Positions 32,799 to 44,869 of a stretch of DNA of 64,000 bases are shown here, piece after piece. The position numbers and the translations under genes are program-made. This DNA comes from Pegoplata infirma (Eukaryota > Arthropoda > Insecta > Diptera > Anthomyiidae), in contig OY992537.1 of the NCBI GenBank assembly GCA_963921195.1, forward strand, positions 206,980,581-207,044,580, read 5' to 3'. Under the pieces are notes generated by a model that worked only from the letters and a program-made list of their open reading frames with translations, made no database searches and had not been told where the DNA came from. Every line of letters starts with the position of its first letter. Position 1 is the stretch's first letter.

Positions 32799-33565
32799 TA
32801 TTATAAAAAAGTCTCAGATTCTGGGACGGTTTTCTTATAAAACAAAGTCTCAAATTTAGAGACATTTTCTATACACAGAAAAAATTAAAAAAAATATTTG
32901 AGAAAATTTTTTAATACTATTGAGTAAAATATTACTCAATTTTGCACCAGTAAACGATTTAATAGTATTGAGTAAATTTTTAATAAAAATTTATTAAATG
33001 TTTGAAAAAAATTTGAGTAAATTTTTAATTGACACAATTAAAAATTTACTCAAAATTTATCAATTTATTTTTTTAAAAGTTTAAAAAAGTTTTAAATTTT
33101 TTTACAAAAAAAAACCTAAAACTTGTTTTTTCAAACTTAACCAAATATATTTATGTCTCAAAAACATAGGAAAATTTTATAAAGACGATTACAAACTTTC
33201 ATATACATACACAAAAAACTATAAACTAAACGAGAATTCAAAAAACTATGAGAGTTTAAAAAAAATTAAAAAAAATATTAACTTTTATTAAATTATTTAC
33301 TTAAATTGTTTTTAAAATTTTTAAGTAAATTTTTAATTGCGTCAAATAAAAAAATACTCAATTTTTGTTTTCAAATTTAAACAAGTGATTACTCAAATTT
33401 GTTGCCTCCATTTTTTTTTCTGTGTAGGAAAAGTCTCAGATTAAATATAGAAAAGACATTTTAAATAAAGAAAAATTCTCAGATTCTGAGACATTTTTCA
33501 TATAGAAAAAGTTTCAGATTCTGAGAGATTTTTCCTATAGAAAAAGTTTTAAAGTCTGAGGACCC
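32799..33565. repeat. 35-bp satellite, continued, split by MITE Q
   Basis: Units such as 'gtctcagattctgggac', 'ctcagattctgagacatttt' and 'cctatagaaaaagtttt' flank the MITE at 32874-33424. The block continues the satellite at 31398-31467 on the far side of the helentron-like insertion. Confidence 0.85.
32874..33424. mobile_element. TA-inserting MITE, family Q copy 3
   Basis: It starts TA|CACAGAAAAAATTAAAAAAA and ends TTTTTTTTTCTGTG|TA. It is inserted in a satellite palindrome, 'acattttcta-ta-ggaaaagtct'. It is collinear with copy 1 but lacks the SINE, so it supplies the empty site for that SINE. Confidence 0.95.
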
Positions 33566-34940
33566 CCTTGTTTTGTCGTCAATAAAATGATTTTTTTTGT
33601 TTAAAAACACTTTTGGATTGCATTAAAAAATATTTTAAAATATTTAAGACCCTTATTGTCACGGGCTAGTATTGTGCAATTTGGCTACAAATTTAAACGA
33701 TCCATAGAAAGCTAAATAATGTTTTTTGTCCTACATTTGGAATAAATTTTTTATGCTATCTTAAAAAATGTCCCCTCTTCCACAAATCAATAGTTAAACA
33801 GATTCTTAATCAAACTAAAGTTAATTTTATCTTCCTGTTCCCAGAAATCCGTACAAAAAAATTAATTCCTTAAACAAAAGTTAGTTGAATTTTCCAAAAA
33901 CTTTCAACTAATTTTGATCGATGATATGTTGTACATACAAACACAGTCATCTACATAAATTAAACGCAATTATTTTGTAAGGGGGCTTTCGAATCTGTGT
34001 GATTTTGTTTTAAGAACATTTCGAACAAACAACACTGGCAGTAATTTTTTTTGGACAAAATTCTTCACAAAAAAAAAAAAAAAATTATAAAAACATTTCC
34101 AAAATCCAAAGTATTCAATCAATGTCATAGTAAATGCCTGCTACTGTTCGGGATGAAATTAAAGAATGTAATCTAACAATGAATGATACGTATTCTCTCA
34201 TAGATGGAACAACAATAAGATGTTTTAATTTAAAAAAAAATACATGCATATAATATCAACACCAAAAAATAAAAAAAAAATGAAAATTAAATTGTCACCA
34301 TAGCAAAAGTTCATTTCAATTTGTTGACTTAATAAAATTACAAAAAAAAAAATATTATATATGAAGTCTATACAGTAGCAAACGGCACAGTTTGATTATG
34401 GAACAATAAAAAAATAAAAAAAAAAAAAATTAAAGAATCCAATATGCCTTAAAGGCAGACATTTTTACCCAAAGTGTTTTCACGCACATTCTTGCACACA
34501 TATAGACAGGGAATATGAATCCAATATGTATATGAGTCGTCTCGTCTCCTCTTTCAAAGTAACATCTGTTCTGGGAATGAAACTAGATTTCAATAGCTTT
34601 GTATCGCATACAAGCTGATAATATTAATTTCTTGCCACGATAACTATATACTGCTGGGTTACTTGCTGTTTCCTTGGTGCTTCTAGTTTTTTTTTTTTTG
34701 TACATCTACTGGTGGATTTTGTCGTTGAGGTTAATGCTGTTATTGCTGCCCTTCTAATAAATTTTCATTTCCATCTTCTTCATCTACATAATTTTACTCA
34801 CATTTTGCGAAAAATACAAGTGAGCAGGTTTTAAAAGTATAAAACGAATATTATGCACACTACTTTAAGAAACCAGAAAGTTTTTTCAATAGGTAAAAAG
34901 ACTAGAGAACTTTAAAAACTACCTACCTAAATAAAATTCC
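33566..34940. other. Intergenic, no gene recognised
   Basis: No repeat end or coding signal could be identified. The composition is slightly less homopolymeric than elsewhere, so single-copy DNA is possible. Confidence 0.4.
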
Positions 34941-34977
34941 TTTAAGTAAAGAGAACCTGCAGATATTGTGTCTACAT

Positions 34978-35130
34978 AAAAAGGGTAAAATGGTTATTAT
35001 GGGTACCCGGACACAACGGGATGAAAGAAATGAAAGGGCAGAAAAACTCGCAAAGCTTTGAGCTAATGGTGTAGGTATCATGGTGCCACCCTGCGAGTAA
35101 AGTGACCATTCGAGGACACCTTGTGGTGAC
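34978..35130 (+). pseudogene. LINE RNase H fragment (broken)
   Basis: The plus frame reads KWLLWVPGHNGMK then breaks. One base missing in 'atgaaagaaatgaaag' shifts the frame, after which NERAEKLAKL is readable. W(V/I)PGH.G..GNE.AD/E.LA is the C-terminal signature of the RNase H domain in LOA/I/R1-type LINEs. Only this end of the domain is present. It is a separate, older copy from the one that starts about 100 bp downstream. Confidence 0.7.
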
Positions 35131-35239
35131 ATGTCACAGGACGAGTGGCGAACTGTTTTTTTTTATCAATTGACCCTATTTTTCTAGCTATAAAACTGGT
35201 ATAGAACCAGTCATGGTATAGAGATTTTAGATCAATTAT

Positions 35240-36500
35240 TCCCTTACGAGCAATTCATTTCTCACAGAGGCAGTTTTACCACCATTCAGCCCGTAGATAT
35301 CTACATCAAGAGCACATCGGAAAAATCGGCTCTCAGGTTAAGAGAGTCGCAAATGCTTAAGCATCGCTCTTGGAGACACTCGACCATATTAAGTACGGTG
35401 GACAGAACGGAATTAGAACAGAAAACCGACTATATCTCACCGCAGACGAACTTTGATAGGAACTTCGAACTCCAAATACCAACAAGGGACGACTGGGCGG
35501 ATAACTCTGTTATGATGGGGAAGGCTATCTCAATTTTTACGAACGGATCGAAGATGGAGATGGGTACAGGTTCGGGGGTATACTTTGAATGCCTCGAAAT
35601 CAGGGCCTCAGTGAGGCCCCCTGACAAGTGTAGTATTTTCCAGGCCGAGGTTCTTGCTGATGAGAAAGCCGCGCAGATGATTATGACAAAGCACCTAAGT
35701 CCTTGCGTCATCAACATTTTTGTGGATAGTCTTGCAGCTCTGAAAGCCTTAGAATCGAACACGGTAAAATCGAGAATTGTTAGTAACTGCATACAATCCA
35801 GTTCATTGAATCAGTCAGCACACAGTCAAGCTAATCTGGGTCAATGGACATAGTGGGGTCGATGGCAATGAATTAGCGGACGAATGTGCAAGAAATGGCT
35901 CTGAGTCGGTGTGGAAAAGTGTTGAACCTGTGGACTCCTACAGTGGAGTTGGTGAATGAAATTGATAGGATATCAGAGAATAGGATGAAGGATAGGTGGA
36001 TATCACTGACCACGTGCAGGATATCGCGAACCATGTGGCCACTGCCATATCCTAAGAGCTCAAAAAGTCTTCTTACCTTTGGAAAACGGACGGTTAGCCT
36101 ATTAGCAGGAGTACTGACAGGAAACTGTATAATCGGCCGAATGGTCGTTAGTATCGGAATTTCTGATAGGGACTTTTGTAGAAGTTGTGGGGAAATGGAG
36201 GAGGAGGACTTAGTGAAGCACTTGTTGTGCGAATGTCCGGGACTGATGAAACGTCGTCTTAAGTATTTGGGACAACGATTTATTGATGACCTGGATTGCC
36301 TAAACAGTGTCCCACTGACATCTCTAGCAGAATAACTTAGAGAATCAAGGTGGTATGAGAGGTAGAATTTTGTATATAAGAGGGGAGTAGGGAACCAACT
36401 TTAAGGGAATCACAATGGGACTTATGGCCTCCGAGTGAATTCGCCAAATTGGCGAACGCCCATCCAACCCAATCCTACCACAGCTTCAACATCAATGTTG
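35240..36500 (+). pseudogene. LOA-like non-LTR retrotransposon, RNase H to 3' end
   Basis: The linker PVDIYIKSTSEKSALRLRES (about 35290-35349) precedes an RNase H domain: IFTNGSKMEMGTGSGVYF (about 35540), SIFQAEVLADEKAAQMI, NIFVDSLAALKALES. A frameshift near 35820 then leads to LIWVNGHSGVDGNELADECA, and a further shift to the frame of 35886-36335. That frame carries a CCHC-type end, FCRSCGEMEEEDLVKHLLCE then CPGL. The first catalytic Asp of the usual FTDGS is Asn here; the Glu, second Asp and final Asp remain. The non-coding tail 'cacaatgggacttatggcct' follows. It is dead, 5'-truncated and unable to move. Clade assignment is from memory of motif order. Confidence 0.85.
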
Positions 36501-36529
36501 AAAAAGTGAACAGGAAGTGGAGAGAACAA

Positions 36530-37735
36530 ACAACATGTTAAATCAGCAGAAAGTAGGTTAGGTTGCAAGTGGCTTCTGACGTCTGAGGTCCATTGTGATA
36601 CCACGGGACTCTAATAGGTTTCCCCACTAGTCCCTGTCATTAAACCAATTTGAGCTTCTTATAAAACTCCTTAGATATTGAATTTTAACATCCGACAAAT
36701 CACAAAGATCGTGCAGCTCCCTAGATTCCAATGAAGCAAGTCACTGACCAGAAAAAGCTGGGCAATGACAGACAAAGTGTTCTATAGTTTCCAACTCCTC
36801 TTCATCAATGCAACTCAGGCAAAAGTCATTCGGCGGCACATTTAACCGCTCTGCGTACTTCCCTAAAAGACCGGTAATTACAGCAACCACCGTCGAAATC
36901 TCTCCTCTTGAAAGCGAATTAGCTCACTTGTGCGCCCCTGATTAAAAGAAAACCAAATCATTCATGTTGTCATGCGCGTCTATCCATTTGCCCATCTTTG
37001 ATTAATCTCCGTCGCGGAACAAAGCCGTAGGTTTTTCTTGCGTGTTTCTAGAGGCATACTAACACATTCCAATTCTGTTGGAACCTGTACGGTAGTTCCC
37101 AATCTTGCAAGCCCATCGGCTTTGCAATTCCCTGGAATATCTCTATGCCCTGGGATCCATATGAGTCGTATGTTAAACTGCTTGGCCATCTAATTAAAAG
37201 ACGAGCGGCAGTTAAGGGCAGATATTGTTTTCAGAAACATTGACTCCAGGGACTTGACTGCGGCAGGGACATAAGCTCCACCAGGGCCATAAGCTCCTCC
37301 GAATAGACTCCAAGGCCCACCTGTTCGTACAGCCTCGATCCATCCATGTAAAAATTTATAAAGGCTTCACTATCCGGAATTGCCCTCATCCAAGACTCCC
37401 TGGATGGTATCATAGTGGTAAAGTGGCACTTTAAAAGGCTCATAGAGGGAGCAGAGTCTACATTTTGTGGTATTGCTATCTTCTTCAAGATCGCGCTATG
37501 GCCACAATTGCTGCTCCTCCATTGGAGTGTGCTATTAAGTCGAACATTAATGGCCAACTATTCCCAACGGAAAACCAAATATCCAATGAAATATCTAACA
37601 GAGCCGTACAGATTTTGGTCTCCTGATACGAAATCTGCCATTCACATTTTTCTAGCACGCACTGTTTTTGAGATATTAGCAAGTGAAAGGTCAAAAAACC
37701 AACAATTTAGCACTTTGAGTGTCCACTCTTGCGTA
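36530..37735 (-). pseudogene. LOA-like LINE, minus strand copy 1
   Basis: On the minus strand, FINFYMDGSRLYEQVGLGVY (about 37290-37360) is the start of RNase H, and IRLIWIPGHRDIPGNCKADG (37110-37170) is its end. The Glu-bearing middle is missing, replaced by a deletion. Downstream, RLNVPPNDFCLSCIDEEELE then TIEHFVCHCPAFS is the cysteine/histidine end motif. The 3' tail 'cacaatggacctcagacgtc' then 'agaagccacttgcaaccta' runs to about 36530. It meets the plus-strand LINE tail to tail. Confidence 0.85.
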
Positions 37736-37892
37736 TGACGCCTTACGTCAGTAAACTTATCTAAGCTCCAAATGAAACTCCTAAGATATTGAATTTTGAC
37801 ATCCGACAAATCAGAAAGATCGTGCAACCTCCTAATCCCAATAAAGTAAGTCTCTGACTAGAAAGTTCCGAGAAATGGCGAATAAAATATTC
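37736..37892 (-). pseudogene. LOA-like LINE 3' fragment, copy 2
   Basis: The minus text reads EYFIRHFSELSSQ in one frame, then LHDLSDLSDVKIQYLRSFIW in another. These are equivalent to the IEHFVCHCPAFSGQ and C-terminal text of copy 1. It is truncated 5' at the zinc-finger-like motif. Its upstream edge touches the Mutator-like palindrome at 37893. Confidence 0.7.
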
Positions 37893-38393
37893 GGTGACAT
37901 GACATACTCCCCACGGACATAACCCCCATTTTCGTTAACATAATGGTAGTGGGGACCACGACCGAAAATAATTTATACATAATCCCAATAAAAAACGGAC
38001 ATAATTCCCAGATTTATGGGAATATTGACCACGTAACAAATGGTCATAATCCCCATTAGTTAGTTGTTCATAATGCAACATTTTTTTTTTTTGTCTTAAA
38101 AGTTTTACAAACTCCATTAATTAATTTAGCGGCTTCACTAAACCCACCCTCTCTGCAGAAAACGGGGATTGTGACCATAATTGCTATGGCATTATTATTT
38201 CGGGGATTATGACCGAAAAAAGTTCGGCCGTAATCCCAACATTGAACGGACATAATCCCCATTGAGATTATGATCATTTTTGAAACGGTCATTGTGCACA
38301 TAACTATTATGGGGATTATGTCCGTGATGAATTCGGTCATAATCCCCATTTCCGTTATGGGGGTAATGTCCGTGGGGAATTAATCTTGTCACC
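37893..38393. mobile_element. Mutator-like palindromic element (TSD AAAATATTC)
   Basis: It starts GGTGACATGACATACTCCCC and ends GGGGAATTAATCTTGTCACC. Identical 9-mers AAAATATTC flank it at 37884-37892 and 38394-38402. The arms are built on many copies of 'cataatcccc' and 'ggggattatg' around 'ccacggacataacccccat'. A 9-bp duplication suggests a MULE or similar (inference). The minus ORFs 37935-38117, 38068-38349 and 38207-38395 are arm artefacts. Confidence 0.8.
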
Positions 38394-38402
38394 AAAATAT
38401 TC

Positions 38403-40650
38403 GTAAGTTTTCAGTCATTATGAAATTCCTAAGATATTGAATTTTTACATCCGATAAATCAGAAAGATCGCGTAGCTCCCTTGATTCCAGTGAAGCAAGT
38501 ATCTGTCTTCAACTCCTCTTCATCCATGCAAATACGGCAAAAGTCATTTGCCGGCACATTTAACCGCTCAGCATGATTTCCAATACGGCTTTGTTCTTTA
38601 ATTACAGCAACCACTGCACGGTGGTCAATTCCGGCCAAAAATCATTTTATTTTTTTATTAAATCCTGATGAAATGTTGATGCTATATTATAGCTAATACT
38701 TTAAAACATACAACTTAAATCTTTTTTTGGGCCTTGTAACACTATATTATTGTCCATAGTGATGCAAAGTAGAGTAAATTTTGCTTCTCATTTCAGCTTT
38801 TTTTAAAATGTATATTTTAGTTTTCAATAAAAGTTGGCTATGCATTTTTCTTCACATTATTTTTGTAAGTTCGCACATGGACTTTTAATTCCTATAGCAA
38901 ATAATCATTCCATGTGGTTTTTACAGATTTTGTGTGCGTTTTTGTCTTAAAGTGATGTGTATGAAAATTAGATAAAAATTAAAAATAAAACTCTAAAAAA
39001 CATAAATTTTGAAAGACCATAAAAATCAATTAGAGGCTATTAGAGGTTAGCTATAAAAAACAGTTTGTACTTTTAACTATTAAAAGTAAGTATTTTAGAT
39101 TTCAGCCCCTACTTTTACCGATTCTTTAAACCAGAGCATTTTTAGTGGACTCATTTTTTACAAATGGTGGATTTTTTTAAACCTACAAACTCCACCAAAA
39201 TAGGGAATGTGAAGAGATACTAACTTAAACCCATAGATTTGCGTTAAAAAAAACTTTAAAAAAGACGAAATAAAAAAAAATAATGTGGTTTAAGGGTGGT
39301 TGTAACTAAAAAACCGCCATAATGTTAGCAATTTTTAAACAGCTAAAAAAATAAATACGTAATATTATTTAATTCTGTTTTTTCATTTCAAAGATAGATC
39401 ATTTTAGTGTTTTTAAAAATTTCATAACACAAATTTTGTGAACTAGAATTTTTAGTTTTGCCACTCAATCGTGTGTTGTTTTTTTAAAGGGGAAAATTGG
39501 CGGCATTTTTACAGCAAAAACTACTAAGCCGATTTTGATGAATTTTTTCTTTCATTCAAATATTAATTAGGTCAAATTTTAAAAAATGGCCACGATAAAT
39601 ATTAGAAAATTAAATAATCTACAAATCAAAAAAAAAAATTCATCAAAATCGGTTCAGTAGTTTTTGCTGTACAATTGCGGCCATTTTGTTCTTTAACAAA
39701 AACATCCCACAATTAACTGGAAACCCTGGCAATTTTTTCTCTTTTAAACTTTTAAAAATATTACGATTGTTAATATTTCAAATAAAAAAACAGAATTAAG
39801 TATTGCGTATCTATTTTTTTTTAAATTGCTTACACTAGGGTGTTTTTTAGTTCCAACCCCCATCCTAATTAGTTCGATACATTTGACACGTCCATGCTTA
39901 GTTGGCCAACCACTATATTTGTATGTCCAACGTTTTGAAAAGAAATGAGATATATTATTCTTAAATCGGATATAAAATTATTGCTGTTTATATGCAGACA
40001 TATTTGATACATTTGGGACGTCCATTATTATTTGTCCAACCACTGTATTTGTAGGTCCAACATTTGGGCAAGGTATCAGATATGTTGTTCTTAATTCGAA
40101 TATTAAATTTAAGCTATTTATACGCAGAAATAAAGAAGTTATTGATTTTTGGCCGGAATTGACCACCGTGCACTGTTGCAAACCAATTGTGCGTATCTGA
40201 TTAAGAGAAAGCCAAATCCGTCATATAGTTTCACACGTCCATCCAGTTTCTGTATGCACTTACCAATTTCCAGTCTTGCAGCCATATCGGCTAAGCACAT
40301 CCCTGAAATGGTTCTGTAACCTGAGATCCATATGAGTCGTACGTCAAACTGCTTGGTCATCTTATTTAATGACGTACGTCAGTTACGGCAAGATCTTGCT
40401 TTCAGCAACATTGACTTCTGTCACTTGATCGCGACTTGAACTGTCAAAACAGATGTTGACAGCGAATGTAGACAAGACATTGTATTTCAACCAGTTAGAT
40501 ACTTCCAATCACCAGAATATCTGCCTAGTAAACACTGCAATGATCTGCCAATTTTCGAGACAGGCGCAACCCAGGCTCCACTTCCCGAAATGTACGCTTC
40601 AGAGCTAGAGTCAGTTCCCATCATCATTCAATCTCGGAAGTATTATATCG
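38403..40650 (-). pseudogene. LOA-like LINE copy 3, split by a Transib-like element
   Basis: The 3' part (38403-38611) carries the minus-strand zinc-finger-like and C-terminal text ('cggcaaaagtcatttgccgg'). The 5' part (40176-40650) carries LTLALKRTFREVEPG, LSRKLADHCSVY, and MTKQFDVRLIWISGYRTISG then MCLADMAARL. The W(V/I)PGH signature has decayed to WISGY. Stops interrupt every frame. The Transib-like element 38617-40170 lies between the two parts. Confidence 0.8.
38617..40170. mobile_element. Transib-like element 2 (TSD CACTG)
   Basis: It starts CACGGTGGTCAATTCCGGCC and ends with the exact inverse GGCCGGAATTGACCACCGTG. The inverted repeat extends to about 28 bp (to 'aaaaatca'). Identical pentamers CACTG flank it at 38612-38616 and 40171-40175. 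The equivalent site in LINE copy 1 reads 'cagcaaccaccgtcg'. The interior has its own foldback centred near 39590, including 'ttcatcaaaatcgg', and is homologous to 8130-8400 in Transib-like element 1. No transposase seen. Confidence 0.9.
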
Positions 40651-40659
40651 AGTAGTGGT

Positions 40660-41800
40660 AGTTCAAGTGAATATATATAGATAAAGCGTATGCAGCCTTT
40701 TTTGCTTTATCCTCGATTTGGCAATATACATACATCCATGTCCAGAGACACCAAAATAAAAATCTTCAATGGCAACATAAAGCCTGTCCTTCTCTATGCA
40801 TTTAAAACAGCGAATCCACTCAACCGCAAATTATAAACAGTGTAAGCATATGTGAATTGTTGTCTTCATAGAATTCTGGACTATTACTATTACAAATTGT
40901 GATCTATGCGTAAGTAAGCGCCAAATCCCGAAATAAAGCACCGTAAATGATCATGGTTGGGTCACACTCTACGAAATCATCAGTCGATTATTAAAAGCAA
41001 GAAATAGAGTGGACTTCTGAACTGATTAGTGAAGTGAGAATTTTCGGAAGCTCGTGTATTTCGGACTGAAAAAAATTCATTGCTATTGATACATCGATTC
41101 AAAATCCTTCTTGTTAAAACTTTAAAACAAAAATTTCAGTTCTTCTAATTTTAACTTTTATCCTCAAAATGTTCAAATGCCATCTCTAACTTTACATACA
41201 TTCCTTCAATTAGAAAATTTCCTTCAATAAAGCAACATTTTACGATTTTGTTATTCTCCAAACGCCCGCACATTAAAGTGTGTCAGTCACCAATTGTGTT
41301 CGTCTAGAACGGAATTGATTCAAATAATGTGTCGTCTCAGGCGTTAAGTAGTCTGTAAAGTTTTTTTTCTTGTGCGCTAAAACATTATTGTTACTTTTTA
41401 ATTTTTTGCTTTGCGATTCTAATGGAAGACATGGTGTGATTTCTATAATTTTGCGTTACTTTTGTGTGCTTTACTGTTAGTGAGTGAATGTAAGAGAAAC
41501 AATTTGCCACAAGTGGCTCAGCGGTGCGTTTAGAATATTTAATTAAATTTAAAATATGTTTTTTGTGTAAGCACAAAGAAATATCAAAATAAATTTATTG
41601 ATGTTGACAATTTAGTAGTTGTAGGTTCTTTAAATTAGAGGGTTTAAGATAATTTAGAAAATTATTTTGAAGAGGGAAGGAATTAGAAATTATAAATTTT
41701 GTGTGCTAAAGTTGAATTAGGATTTTTATGATGGTTTTCTGGGAATATTTTTCCTTATAGAAACATAAAATGTTATATCAGTCAGCTAAAAAACCTGATT
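40660..41800. other. Intergenic, no gene recognised
   Basis: It has moderately complex sequence with no domain-bearing ORF and no recognised repeat ends. The minus ORF 41391-41576 is short and basic and unsupported. This is one of the better candidates for single-copy DNA. Confidence 0.4.
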
Positions 41801-41838
41801 GAAAATATTGCTACTCCTAAAAGTAGACCTTAATACGG

Positions 41839-42041
41839 GGGGCCCCCGTAGGCTAGTTGGTAGCGTGCTAGCCTTTCAACGTGGGGGTCGTGGGTTCGAT
41901 TCTCACCAGAACCCTTGGTTTTTTTCGCTACAACGAGACGACGGTCATTGTTACCAGTTCTCGGTTAGGCGGAATTTATTAAAAATGAGTTGTAAATAAA
42001 TAGAAAGAATAAATAAAAATAATTGATCATGTGGTCAAAAC
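41839..42041 (+). repeat. tRNA-derived SINE, copy 2
   Basis: It begins 'ggggcccccgtaggctagtt'. The A box TAGGCTAGTTGG lies at 41849-41860 and the B box GGTTCGATTCT at 41893-41903. The body 'cgctacaacgagacgacggt' then 'cattgttaccagttctcggt' matches copies 1 and 3. The 3' end 'aaaatgagttgtaaataaat' and 'attgatcatgtggtcaaa' leads straight into an ATT microsatellite. Confidence 0.9.
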
Positions 42042-42307
<266 letters not shown>

Positions 42308-42539
42308 TTTATTTTAACTCAATTTTACATTGGATGTACATTTTATAGTAATTTTACACGGACATTGTCAAAGCGTAAAATTATACTTAATGCTAATTTA
42401 AAACAACAGCCAATTTTCGATCCATTAAGATTCTGATGTTAATATCTTCTTTTGCTGATTGTTCATTAGTTGTTCTTTCGGTTTGGGGATATGGAGTTGG
42501 TGGTTCCTTGTTTTTTTTCTTTTTGATGATGTCTTTGGC

Positions 42540-42960
42540 TGTGCTCACTGATTCCTTGGTAACAAAAAATTTCTAAAATAGTCTGCTAGTAGTATATGCG
42601 TAGTATATTTTGGTTCAATTTGTAAACCATTGTGTACGCCTACTCGGCAGACCCTGCTTGAGTGGACCCTGAGCACAGTCCAGAGTAACACTTTTCGCAG
42701 GCGAAGTCTCTGATATTGTTTGACTTTTATTGCATTAGTTATTACCTTAGAATTAAATTTTACATTCCCCGATCTGCTGATAGATTTTCTTAGTTGCATG
42801 CTCTTCTTGAGCAATCCAACTTGAGTGGATCCTAAAAGAATTCCTAGAATAACACCTTTAGCCAGAGAAGCCTTAGGTGTCGTTTGGCTCCTTTATGTAA
42901 TCTTCTGCTTTTCGGACAGCTGAAATCCTAGACCGAGTCGTTGAATTTTCTCTGGTCAAT
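42540..42960. repeat. Diverged tandem duplication, about 155-bp unit
   Basis: 'cttgagtggaccctgagcac' with 'agagtaacacttttcgcagg' (42656-42704) recurs as 'cttgagtggatcctaaaag' with 'agaataacacctttagccag' (42820-42865). Both are followed by related 'gaagtctctgatattgtttg' and 'gaagccttaggtgtcgtttg'. The minus ORF 42545-42814 spans one unit. No protein family is recognised. Confidence 0.5.
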
Positions 42961-43108
42961 CGCCAAAATTATAAAAACATCGTTCTAGGACCAGTTGCAA
43001 TAGAAACTCTTTTTTTGGAGTCTCAAAGATTTATTTGAATAAATTTATTTATTTTTGAAATTTTCATTTCAATTTTTTCCGTAATGACAACCAGTTTCCC
43101 AGCAAACC

Positions 43109-43450
<342 letters not shown>

Positions 43451-43879
43451 TTTTTTTTAAGTTCGAGTCCATTTCTAAGAAATAATAAATTTAGTTGTAC
43501 AATGAGAAATTAAAAAAAAAAAAATTAACTGACAAAGTCTAAGTGAAGTTCTCAACAGATTTCGGAAGAACCACACTGTCTTCGTCAGCACTCTTTGGTT
43601 TGCCACACTCAAAGTGAGTCTGATCAAAATCAGATATTAAAACGATTTTTAAAAGAAATTGAGAATTAATTTGCTTCACTTTACACAGACGTTATCGTTT
43701 GGTCGAACATACATACGTTTGGTCGACATAAAAGAACATTTTATATTTCTAAAATTCACAGTTATATTAAAATTCCTTTTACATCCTCCTCCTTACAAAA
43801 AAAGGGTCATTTAAAATGCAACACTTTATTTTAAAGATCACCAGAACAATCAGCAGAAACGATTGAATAACTATGTATA

Positions 43880-44050
43880 ACTCCTCCTGAAAGAAGACTT
43901 TAATTTTATATTATTGTTTCGCCTGGAAGTGGGCAAAGAAAAACTATACATTCGAATTTAAGGACATTCGATTTTAATTGAACAAAAAAATTAATTATTA
44001 GTCTCTAACTCACGATTTTCTTTTTACCCCTGAAAGTTTCAAAATCATGG
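43880..44050 (+). repeat. Interspersed repeat 'ggcctaaaagtaggcaatga', copy 2
   Basis: This is the diverged copy described at 43308. It has 'ttatattattgtttcgcctg' where copy 1 has the expanded ATT run, so the microsatellite may have grown from this 'ttattattg'-like sequence. Confidence 0.6.
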
Positions 44051-44869
44051 AGGTATTAATGCTACACTCAAAATAATACATTAGTAGATTTAGCTAACTT
44101 TTAGCAAATTTTTAGTTGAGATTAGCATGTTAGCAAAAATATCTTGTAAACTTCATTTAGCGCATTTGCAATTTTAAACAAAATTTGAACTAATTTTTTT
44201 TTTGCTAAATTTAAAATTGATTTTTACAAGCTTTTTTGCTAAAATTAGCAAAAATAAATGGTAATTTTTTTTTTATTTTCAGAAAACTTAAAATGGCGCT
44301 ATCTCGGAAACTAAGCCAGATAGAGCAAAATGGAGGCCATTTTTGGTTCTCGGGCTCTCCATAGTATCGCCGGTCCTCTTCACATGTGTGGACCCTAATG
44401 GGTCCTAACTTTGGATCCAAAAGTTAATATTCCCGAAAATTTTAAAATGCTCATATCTCTGTAAATATTGCCGACACAACAAAAATTCCGAAAGCATTTT
44501 TGTAGTCTCCAACATATAGAAGAAGACCGTAAAATAACCAAAAGCTCTCCGAGTAATAGTTTTGACGTAATCGAGTTTTTTAATTCTCAAAACCCCAGTG
44601 GTCTCCTAAAATCACGTATATTAAAAACTAAGCAAGGTAGAGCGAAACGGACACAAATTTTGGATCAGAAGATATGACGATTTTTAAGGAACCCAACTAG
44701 GTCTAGGCTCATCGCCCTATCGGGTCCGAACCCAATGGGGTTCTCAAATGTGTATGAACTATGTTGAAATAAAAAAGATAAAAAAAGTTTCAGTTACCTA
44801 AGTTTTGGCAAAACATTTTTGATAACTTTACCAAAAAAATTGTAGGTTCAAAATCAGCCAAAATTAAAG

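Noticed and set aside
42545..42814. 89-codon minus ORF as a host exon
   Set aside because: It overlaps a diverged tandem duplication and has no recognisable domain or splice-bounded conservation that I can see.
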